From Amycolatopsis thermalba (lineage in GTDB: Bacteria; Actinomycetota; Actinomycetes; Mycobacteriales; Pseudonocardiaceae): a stretch of 58,126 nt of DNA. Made by a program: the position numbers and the translations under genes. Shown in pieces: positions 52,087 to 58,126 of this stretch. Numbering within the stretch: position 1 is the first letter of the stretch; each line of letters opens with the position of its first letter. Below the pieces are notes generated by a model that saw nothing but the letters and a program-made list of their open reading frames with translations, was not told where the DNA came from and made no database searches. Location: assembly GCF_003385215.1 (NCBI RefSeq), contig NZ_PQHW01000039.1:1-58126 (forward strand), read 5' to 3'.

Positions 52087-54396
52087 TCAGGTGCCGGTGA
52101 GGTGTTCCGGCCGGATCGGGACCCGGGGCAGTTCCAGTCCCGTGGCGTTGCGGATCGCGTTGGCGATCGCCGGGGTCGCGGAGATCGTAGCAGGTTCCCC
52201 GACCCCGCGCACGCCGTAGGGGGCGTGCGGGTCGGCCCGCTCGACGATCTCGATGCGCATCGGGGGCATGTCGAGGGTGGTCGGGATGAGGTAGTCGGTG
52301 AACGACGGGTTGCGCACCTTGCCGCCGGAGACCTGGATCTCCTCCATCACGGCGAGCCCGAGGCCCTGTGCCGAGCCGCCCTGGATCTGGCCGATCACCG
52401 CGTCCGGGTTGATCGCCTTGCCGACGTCCTGGGCGCAGTCCAGCTGCACGACCTTGACCAGGCCCAGCTCGGTGTCCACGTCCACGACGGCCCGGTGCGC
52501 GGAGAACGCCCACTGCACGTGCGCGTCGCCCTGGCCGGTCTCCGGGTCGAGCGGGACGGTGGGCCGGTGGTGGAACTCCCGGGTCTCCTCGACGGCGTCG
52601 GTGCCCAGGACGTCCACCAGGTCGGCGATCACCTCGCCCCGGCCGTCGACGATCTTGCCGCCGGACAGCGTCAGCCCCTCGGCGGGACGGCCGGACTTGC
52701 TCGCCGCGAGCGCGCACACGGACTCCGCCACGGCGCGGCAGGCGTTGCGGACCGCGCCGCCGGTGACGTAGGTCTGCCGGGACGCCGAGCTGGACCCGGC
52801 GTCGCCGACGGAGGTGTCGTTCGGGTGGATCGTCACCCGCTGCACGCCCAGCTCGGTTCTGGCGATCTGCTGCTGCACGGTGACCAGGCCCTGGCCGACC
52901 TCGGCGGCCTCGGTGTGCACCAGCGCCACCGGTTCCCCGCCGGCCACCTCCAGCCGCACGCGGGCGGTGGAGTAGTCGTCGAGACCCTCGGCGTAGGAGA
53001 CGTTCTTGATGGTCACGCCGTAGCCGATGCCGCGGACCACCCCTTCGCCGTGGGTGGTGTTGGACGCGCCACCGGGCAGCTCCCGGATGTCCGCGGGACC
53101 GGTGCGCTCCGGCGGCAGCGGCATGTCGCGCACCCGGCGGACCAGCTCGGCCACCGCCACCGGGAAGTCCGCGACCTGCCCGGTGACCCCGGTGTCGCCC
53201 TCTTTCATCGCGTTGCGGATGCGCAGCTCCGCCGGGTCCATGCCCAGCGCGGTGGCGAGCTTGTCCATTTGCGACTCGTAGGCGAACGTCGGCTGCACCG
53301 CGCCGAGCCCGCGCATCGCCCCGCAGGTGGGGTTGTTGGTGCGCACGCCCCAGCCCTCGATGCGGGCGTTGGGCACCACGTACGGCCCGGCGCCCAGCGT
53401 GGTGCCGTTGCCGACGACCACCGGCGTCTTCGAGGCGTACGGTCCGCCGTCGAAGTACAGCCGCGCCCGCACGTAGACCAGCTTCCCGTCGCGGGTCGCG
53501 CCGTGCTCGTAGTACATCTTCGCCGGGTGCCGGTGCACGTGGCCGAAGAACGACTCCTCGCGGTGGTAGGACATCTTCACCGGGCGGCCGGTGCGAAGCG
53601 CGAGCATGCAGGCGTGGATCTGCATCGACAGGTCCTCGCGGCCGCCGAACGCGCCGCCGACGCCGGACAGGGTCAGGCGCACCTTCTCCAGCGGCAGGCC
53701 CAGCGCGTGCGCGGTCTGCCGCTGGTCGACGTGCAGCCACTGGGTCGCCAGGTACAGGTCGACCCCGCCGTCGCCGTCGGGCACCGCGAGCCCGGACTCC
53801 GGGCCGAGGAACGCCTGGTCCTGCATGCCGATCTCGTACACGCCGGACACCACCACGTCGGCGGTCGCGTCCGGGTCGCCCTTGACGATCCGCTGGTAGC
53901 GCACCAGGTTGCCGTCGGGGTGCAGCGCCGGCAGGTCCTCGTCGTGCGCGGCCCGCTCCGGATCGGTGATCGGCTCCAGGACTTCGTAGTCCACCTTGAT
54001 CTTCCGCAGCGCCCGGCGCGCGATCTCCGGGTGCTCGGCCGCCACCAGCGCGACCGGTTCCCCCTGGCAGCGCACCCGGTCGGCGGCCAGCACCGGGGTG
54101 TCGGCGTACTTGAGGCCGTAGACGTTTTCGCCCGGCACGTCCTCGTGGGTCAGCACGGCGTGCACGCCCGGGTGGGCCAGCGCCGCGCTGTAGTCGAGCG
54201 AGCGGATGCGGGCGTGCGGGTGCGGGCTGCGCAGCGTCGCGCCCCACAGCATGTCCTCGTGCCACAGGTCGGACGAGTACGCGTACTGGCCGGTGACCTT
54301 CAGCCTGCCGTCCGGGCGCAGCGGGCTGTCCCCGACGCCGCCCGTGACGGCGTCGCTGAGGTCCTGCGGGAAGCGGGCCGGTGCCGGCTTGGTCAC
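52087..54396 (-). CDS. xdhA: Xanthine dehydrogenase, molybdopterin-binding large subunit
   Basis: 769 residues. Aldehyde oxidase/xanthine dehydrogenase a/b hammerhead domain at about 30-135, then the Mo-binding domain: VGGAFGGREDLSMQIHACML, RGLGAVQPTFAYESQMDKLA, TEAAEVGQGLVTVQQQIA, and the catalytic Glu in APYGVRGVGEPATISATPAI. The GTG at 54396 overlaps the Fe-S subunit stop (GTGA) and has AAGGAGG upstream, which decides the start; a longer frame to 54480 is a shadow. It hydroxylates hypoxanthine/xanthine to urate. No XdhC maturation gene is seen in the window. Confidence 0.94.
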   Translation of the reverse strand: MTKPAPARFPQDLSDAVTGGVGDSPLRPDGRLKVTGQYAYSSDLWHEDMLWGATLRSPHPHARIRSLDYSAALAHPGVHAVLTHEDVPGENVYGLKYADTPVLAADRVRCQGEPVALVAAEHPEIARRALRKIKVDYEVLEPITDPERAAHDEDLPALHPDGNLVRYQRIVKGDPDATADVVVSGVYEIGMQDQAFLGPESGLAVPDGDGGVDLYLATQWLHVDQRQTAHALGLPLEKVRLTLSGVGGAFGGREDLSMQIHACMLALRTGRPVKMSYHREESFFGHVHRHPAKMYYEHGATRDGKLVYVRARLYFDGGPYASKTPVVVGNGTTLGAGPYVVPNARIEGWGVRTNNPTCGAMRGLGAVQPTFAYESQMDKLATALGMDPAELRIRNAMKEGDTGVTGQVADFPVAVAELVRRVRDMPLPPERTGPADIRELPGGASNTTHGEGVVRGIGYGVTIKNVSYAEGLDDYSTARVRLEVAGGEPVALVHTEAAEVGQGLVTVQQQIARTELGVQRVTIHPNDTSVGDAGSSSASRQTYVTGGAVRNACRAVAESVCALAASKSGRPAEGLTLSGGKIVDGRGEVIADLVDVLGTDAVEETREFHHRPTVPLDPETGQGDAHVQWAFSAHRAVVDVDTELGLVKVVQLDCAQDVGKAINPDAVIGQIQGGSAQGLGLAVMEEIQVSGGKVRNPSFTDYLIPTTLDMPPMRIEIVERADPHAPYGVRGVGEPATISATPAIANAIRNATGLELPRVPIRPEHLTGT

Positions 54397-54878
54397 CGCG
54401 CGACCTCCTTCGCGGCAGCCGTGCGCTCGGCGGCGAGGCGGACGGCGTCCAGGATCTTCTCGTAACCGGTGCAGCGGCACAGGTTCCCGGCCAGCGCCTC
54501 GCGGATCTCGGCGTCACCGGGCGAGCCGGTGCGCTCGATCAGGTCGTGCGCGGCGACGATCAGGCCCGGCGTGCAGAACCCGCACTGCACCGCGCCACGC
54601 TCCACGAAGGACCGTTGTACCTCGTCGAGCGCGTCGCCCTCGGCGAGCCCTTCGACGGTGCGCACCGCGCGGCCCTCCGCCTGCCCGGCGGCGACCAGGC
54701 AGGCGCACGCCGGCACCCCGTCCAGGTACACCGTGCAGGAGCCGCATTCGCCCTGTTCGCAGGCGTTCTTCGAGCCGGGCAGGCCCAGCCGCTCACGCAG
54801 CACGTACAGCAGGCTCTCCCCCTCCCAGACGTCGTCGGCCTGGCGGTGCTCGCCGTTGACGGTGACGTTCAGGCGCAT
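54393..54878 (-). CDS. xdhC: Xanthine dehydrogenase, 2Fe-2S subunit
   Basis: 161 residues. Plant-type 2Fe-2S cluster: NACEQGECGSCTVYLDGVPACAC. Second cluster in the all-helical domain: QCGFCTPGLIVAAHDL and LAGNLCRCTGYEKIL. It passes electrons from Mo to FAD. It overlaps the FAD subunit end by 10 bases and the large subunit start by 4. The symbol follows CoxS/small-subunit usage and is not certain, since xdhC is also used for a maturation factor. Confidence 0.92.
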   Translation of the reverse strand: MRLNVTVNGEHRQADDVWEGESLLYVLRERLGLPGSKNACEQGECGSCTVYLDGVPACACLVAAGQAEGRAVRTVEGLAEGDALDEVQRSFVERGAVQCGFCTPGLIVAAHDLIERTGSPGDAEIREALAGNLCRCTGYEKILDAVRLAAERTAAAKEVAR

Positions 54879-55741
54879 GCGGTCCAGCTCCCTCGCGTGT
54901 AGTCGGTCCAGGCCCAGCCGAGCGTGCGGCGGGCCAGCACCGCCAGCGCGTGCCGGCGGTAGTTCGCGGTGCCCCGGACGTCGTCGATGGGGGCGGCCGC
55001 CGCGGCGACCAGCTCCCCGAAACGGCGCAGCACCGCGTCGGACAGTGGTTTCGGCTTCTCCCAGTCCAGTTCGCCGGCGAGGAACTCCTCCGCGTCCGGG
55101 GCCCGGCGGGGGGTCGGGGCGGCCGAGCCGAGCCCGGTGCCAGCCCGCCGCTGCTCCGGGTGCAGCGCGAGGCCGAACGCGCACACCGCGATCACCATCG
55201 CGTTGCGGGTGCCGACCTTGCTGAACTGCTGGGGACCGGTCGCCGGGGCCAGGTGCACGGCGGTGATCAGCTCGTCGGGCTCCAGGACGTTGCGCTTGAC
55301 CCCGGTGTAGAAGTCGGCCGCCGCCACGGTCCGGGTGCCGCGCACCGAGGCGATCTCCACCTCGCCGCCCGCGGCGAGCAGCGCCGGGTGCGCGTCGCCG
55401 GCCGGGGAGGCCGAGCCCAGGTTGCCGCCGACGCCGCCGCGGTTGCGGATCTGCGGTGAGCCCACCGTGCGCGAGGCCATCGCCAGCCCCGGCAGCACGT
55501 GACCGAGCTCGGTGATGATGCGGGTGTACGAGACGCTCGCCCCCAGCCGGATCCGGCCGTCGGCGGTGCCGTGCTCGGCCAGCTCCGGAACGCGGCCGAG
55601 GTCGAGCAGCGCGTCCGGGCGCCGGTGGTCGAAGTTGATCTCGACCATGACGTCGGTGCCGCCGGCGATCGGTACCGCCCCGGGGTGTTCGGCCTTCGCG
55701 GCCAGCGCCTCGGCGAGCGAGGACGGTCGCAGGAAGTCCAT
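54869..55741 (-). CDS. xdhB: Xanthine dehydrogenase, FAD-binding subunit
   Basis: 290 residues of the CO-dehydrogenase/xanthine dehydrogenase medium subunit family. FAD motifs: PIAGGTDVMVEINF and IRNRGGVGGNLGSASPAGD; C-terminal domain around ANYRRHALAVLARRTL. It transfers electrons to NAD+. It lies 12 bp downstream of the urate oxidase gene and begins the three-gene dehydrogenase set in the order FAD, Fe-S, Mo. Confidence 0.93.
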   Translation of the reverse strand: MDFLRPSSLAEALAAKAEHPGAVPIAGGTDVMVEINFDHRRPDALLDLGRVPELAEHGTADGRIRLGASVSYTRIITELGHVLPGLAMASRTVGSPQIRNRGGVGGNLGSASPAGDAHPALLAAGGEVEIASVRGTRTVAAADFYTGVKRNVLEPDELITAVHLAPATGPQQFSKVGTRNAMVIAVCAFGLALHPEQRRAGTGLGSAAPTPRRAPDAEEFLAGELDWEKPKPLSDAVLRRFGELVAAAAAPIDDVRGTANYRRHALAVLARRTLGWAWTDYTRGSWTACA

Positions 55742-55753
55742 CGCGGTGCTCCT

Positions 55754-56629
55754 TCAGCTCCAGGCCAGTCCGGGTTCGGGGGCGTCGTCGCGCAGGACGG
55801 TCCCCTCGATCAGCCCGTAGGGGCGGTCGGCGGCGTAGTAGACCTCGTCCGGGTTGTCCAGGCCGAAGGCGGACAGGTCGCTGAGGAAGTGGTGCTTGTT
55901 CGGCAGCGACAGCCGCACCTCGACGATCTCCGGCACGTGCTCCAGGACCCGCGCGCCCATCGCGTAGAGGGTCTGCTGCAGGGAGTAGCTGTAGGTGTCG
56001 GCGAAGGCGGTCAGCAGAGCGGCCCGCGCGCTCGTGTAGGCGCCCGCCCAGTCGACGTCCTCGGTCCGGCCGAACCGCCAGCTCGCGGCCACCGCGGTGG
56101 CGAGGATGCGGTCCTTGGTCTCGGCCAGCGTGGTGTAGCGGTCGCGGGGGAAACCCCAGAACTCCGAGTCGGTGGAGTTGAGCACGGTCAGGTCGCGGAT
56201 GCCGCCGGTGACCCAGGACCGCTCACCGTCGTGGTGCACCACCGCCAGCCGGGTGCCCTCGGCGGACCGGGCGAACGAGTGCGCGGCCGGGACACCGCCG
56301 ACGTCGAGGCGGGCCCACGGGAACCGCTCGATCGCCACCCGGGCGCGGTGGATGCTCGGCTGCGTGGCGACGAAGTGCCGCGCCAGCCGCAGGCCGAAGT
56401 CCTCGATCTCGCCGATCCCGTCCCTGGCGAAGGCGAACACCGTGTTCTTCTGCGTGTCGGTGGCCAGCACCTTGTCGTTGGCCCCGGTGAGGTGGGTGTC
56501 GGCCAGGTCGCCGGAGAGGGTGGTGCTGACGTTGAGGTCGGTGACGGCGTGCCGCTCGCCGTCGCGGTCGAGCCGCACGACCCGGACCTCCGCCTTGCCG
56601 TACTGGTTGTCGCCGAGAACGATGCCCAT
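55754..56629 (-). CDS. uox: Urate oxidase (uricase)
   Basis: 291 residues, two T-fold repeats. Landmarks: NQYGKAEVRVVRL (catalytic Lys), TLSGDLADTHLTGANDKVLATDTQKNTVFAFA (catalytic Thr), NSTDSEFWGFPRDRYTTL, and the uricase signature SLPNKHHFLSDLSAFG followed by DEVYYAADRPYGLIEGTV. It oxidises urate to 5-hydroxyisourate. It lies 25 bp after the HIU hydrolase gene. Cofactor-free and cytoplasmic. Confidence 0.95.
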   Translation of the reverse strand: MGIVLGDNQYGKAEVRVVRLDRDGERHAVTDLNVSTTLSGDLADTHLTGANDKVLATDTQKNTVFAFARDGIGEIEDFGLRLARHFVATQPSIHRARVAIERFPWARLDVGGVPAAHSFARSAEGTRLAVVHHDGERSWVTGGIRDLTVLNSTDSEFWGFPRDRYTTLAETKDRILATAVAASWRFGRTEDVDWAGAYTSARAALLTAFADTYSYSLQQTLYAMGARVLEHVPEIVEVRLSLPNKHHFLSDLSAFGLDNPDEVYYAADRPYGLIEGTVLRDDAPEPGLAWS

Positions 56630-56654
56630 GGTTGTCCTGACACTCCTTTGTGGT

Positions 56655-56969
56655 CTAACTGCCGCGGTAGGTGGAGAAGGCGAAGGGGCTCAGCAGGAGC
56701 GGGACGTGGTAGTGCTCGTCCGGGTCGCCGACCCGGAACGTCACCGCCGCCTCCGGGTAGAAGGCGTCCGGGCCGAGGTAGCCGCCGGTGTCGAACACCA
56801 GCCGGTGCGTGCCGGGGCCGGTGCGCCAGCCGCGGATGCGGCCGTCGTCGTCGGTGCGGGCCTCGGCCAGCAGGTCCCAGCCCTGACCGTCGTGCCGCTC
56901 CAGCAGGACCGCGACACCCGCCGCGGGCCGGCCCCGCGCGGCGTCGAGGACGTGCGTGGACAGGCTCAT
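56655..56969 (-). CDS. uraH: 5-hydroxyisourate hydrolase (transthyretin-related protein)
   Basis: 104 residues. The family hallmarks are all present: LSTHVLDAARGRPAAGVAV, the TGPGTHRLVFDTGGY segment, EHYHVPLLLSPFAFSTYRGS with the terminal Y-R-G-S tetrapeptide that forms the active site. It hydrolyses 5-hydroxyisourate to OHCU. The ATG overlaps the decarboxylase stop (ATGA), giving the order uraD-uraH-uox. Confidence 0.95.
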   Translation of the reverse strand: MSLSTHVLDAARGRPAAGVAVLLERHDGQGWDLLAEARTDDDGRIRGWRTGPGTHRLVFDTGGYLGPDAFYPEAAVTFRVGDPDEHYHVPLLLSPFAFSTYRGS

Positions 56970-57469
56970 CGCGTCTCCCCTTCCAGCCACCGGCGCACGC
57001 GGAGCCGCACGATCTCGCGCAGCTCCTCGCGCACCACGGCCCGTTCGGTCTCCTCGTCGTGGCCCAGCCGCTCGCGCAGCCGGCCGAGGATCGTCGCGGC
57101 GGGCAGCCCGGCGGCGCAGATCAGGAACACCCGGCCGAAGCGGCGCTCGTACTCCGCGTTCGCCTCGGCGAGTTCCCGCCGGACCGCCTCGTCGCCGGTG
57201 GCCGCGGCCGCCTGCTCCTGGCGCGACCACGCCGCCTCCCGGCCGGTGCCGCCGGCCCGGTCGCCGAGGTGGCCGCGCGCGGCCAGCGCCTCGGTGATCC
57301 CCGCCCAGTCCAGATCGGCCAGGGCCGCGTCGGCCGCCGCGCACACCGCGTCCACGTCGGCGTAGGGGCGGCCGGCCGCGACCTGCGCGGCCCAGTCCCG
57401 CGCGGCGCAGCAGGCCCGCAGCTCACGCTCGGCCTCCTCGGCCGGCAGTGCGTGGAATTGCTGGAGCAC
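56966..57469 (-). CDS. uraD: OHCU decarboxylase
   Basis: 167 residues, all-helical. Start FHALPAEEAERELRACCAARDW, the HPxxG-like region is replaced by RGHLGDRAGGTGREAAWSRQEQ, and the catalytic core has EYERRFGRVFLICAAGLPAATILGRLRERLGH. It converts 2-oxo-4-hydroxy-4-carboxy-5-ureidoimidazoline to S-allantoin. The GTG at 57469 is chosen since GAGGAGGTGG lies just upstream and the longer frame (to 57748) crosses into the promoter. It is the first gene of the purine operon. Confidence 0.93.
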   Translation of the reverse strand: MLQQFHALPAEEAERELRACCAARDWAAQVAAGRPYADVDAVCAAADAALADLDWAGITEALAARGHLGDRAGGTGREAAWSRQEQAAAATGDEAVRRELAEANAEYERRFGRVFLICAAGLPAATILGRLRERLGHDEETERAVVREELREIVRLRVRRWLEGETR

Positions 57470-57653
57470 CGGCCACCTCCTCGTCTGCTCCGGCTGAACT
57501 GTGAAGCAGTACACACTCCGGGGTCCGGCAGCGGCCAGCGGCGGAATCGCCGAAAGGTGACGGTCCCCACGGGCCGGTTTTTGTGCTTTCCTCCAAGTGA
57601 CGACGCGCCGCCGCGGGGACACAGTGGCGGTCCGACGATCGGGAGGCCACATC

Positions 57654-58126
57654 GTGCGGCTGCACGCCCTGCTGGACATCGCCGACCTCGGGCTGACCCT
57701 GTTGGCCGGCGAGGACCAGGTGGATCGCGAGTTCACGCGGGTGCTCACCGCGACGCTGCGCGACCCCCGCCGCTACCTCTACGGCGGTGAGCTGGTGCTG
57801 TCCAGCATGCAGTGGCTGCAGGGCCAGGCCGACGCCGACGCGTTCATCGGCGGCCTGGCCGAGGCGGGTGTGGTGGCGCTGGGCGCCGGTACCGCCGAGG
57901 TGGGCGGGCCGGTGCCGGACTACGTGGTCAACGCGTGCCGCACGCACCGGCTGCCGTTGTTCGAGGTGCCGGTGACCGTCTCGTTCGCCACGATCTCCGA
58001 GCGCGCGATCCTGGGCCTGGCGGCCGAACGGGCGGGCAGCGGGGCGAGCGGGCAGGCGCTGGACCGGCACCGGCGGCTGGTCAACGCCGTGGCCGGGGGC
58101 GGCGGGCTGACGGCGTGGGTCGCGGC
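57654..58126 (+). CDS. PucR family regulator, N-terminal part (cut by window end)
   Basis: 157 residues visible. The N-terminal PucR domain shows LHALLDIADLGLTLLAGED, YLYGGELVLSSMQWLQGQADADAFIGGL, GVVALGAGTAEVGGPVPDYVV and THRLPLFEVPVTVSFATISERAI. The middle and HTH domains lie beyond the end. The GTG at 57654 has GGGAGG upstream. It is divergent from uraD, with 184 bp between; this is the natural place for the specific regulator of urate catabolism. Confidence 0.88.
   Translation, partial: MRLHALLDIADLGLTLLAGEDQVDREFTRVLTATLRDPRRYLYGGELVLSSMQWLQGQADADAFIGGLAEAGVVALGAGTAEVGGPVPDYVVNACRTHRLPLFEVPVTVSFATISERAILGLAAERAGSGASGQALDRHRRLVNAVAGGGGLTAWVA

Noticed and set aside
49919-54517. A minus-strand frame of about 1530 codons spanning permease, deaminase and dehydrogenase genes
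   Set aside because: Only the last third (the permease from 51358) is real. The rest is a shadow of guaD and xdhA, which are clear in other frames.
57470-57653. Specific PucR operator in the uraD/pucR divergent region
   Set aside because: Only a loose TGTG...CACA element near 57500-57515 is visible, too short and imperfect to claim.

Overview
The window is about 58 kb of very GC-rich DNA with strong third-position GC bias and frequent GTG starts. Short stop/start overlaps (ATGA, GTGA, TGATG) are common inside operons. Gene content includes IclR, TetR, MarR and PucR regulators, LuxR-type response regulators, a SpoIIE-type phosphatase with an RsbW-like kinase, a ClpP paralogue and Eis-like and DUF1801 proteins. 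This points to a filamentous actinomycete, most plausibly a Pseudonocardiaceae member such as Amycolatopsis; the genus is inference.

Region 1 (0.2-8.35 kb) mixes intact and broken genes. A ClpP protease is followed by a 733-codon open frame that fuses remnants of an aldehyde dehydrogenase, a luciferase-like monooxygenase and a LuxR-type response regulator. Intact genes follow: DUF1801, a DHFR/RibD-like reductase, a cupin and MarR. Then come a frameshifted MFS transporter, a frameshifted IclR regulator and a frameshifted Eis-like acetyltransferase.

Region 2 (8.48-10.66 kb) is a toxin/immunity-type pair. The 515-residue protein has a W-x-G-bearing helical region and a C-terminal NucA/NucB-like nuclease module. 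A SUKH/SMI1-like protein gene starts one base after it.

Region 3 (10.7-19.9 kb) is a flavin-centred catabolic cluster. RibBA, an LLM monooxygenase, a hydratase, an MFS transporter and IclR are on the minus strand. A flavin amine oxidase, a flavin reductase and a semialdehyde dehydrogenase are on the plus strand. Matching GTTC-N7-GAAC sites lie at the divergent promoter and before iclR.

Region 4 (20-27.2 kb) has a divergent TetR gene and an acyl-CoA degradation operon: SDR, NDP-forming acyl-CoA synthetase, acyl-CoA dehydrogenase, enoyl-CoA hydratase and an NCS1 permease. Twin 20-bp operator-like repeats lie between the TetR gene and the operon.

Region 5 (27.2-34.8 kb) holds signalling genes. 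These are an RsbW-like kinase, a Tat-exported ferritin-like protein, a two-component system, a diverged UDP-GlcNAc 2-epimerase homologue and a GAF-SpoIIE phosphatase, with two small uncertain genes.

Region 6 (34.8 kb to the end, almost all minus strand) is a nitrogen-salvage locus. It encodes agmatine to putrescine to GABA (ureohydrolase, amine oxidase, dehydrogenase) and guanine to 2-phosphoglycerate. The purine route is GuaD, xanthine dehydrogenase, urate oxidase, HIU hydrolase, OHCU decarboxylase, allantoinase, allantoicase, glyoxylate carboligase, tartronate semialdehyde reductase and glycerate kinase. NCS1 and NCS2 permeases and two PucR regulators accompany it, the second cut by the window end. 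No ureidoglycolate lyase is recognisable.

No tRNA, rRNA, CRISPR array or transposase was recognised. No gene-free stretch exceeds 300 bp. The first 178 bases contain nothing I can assign.
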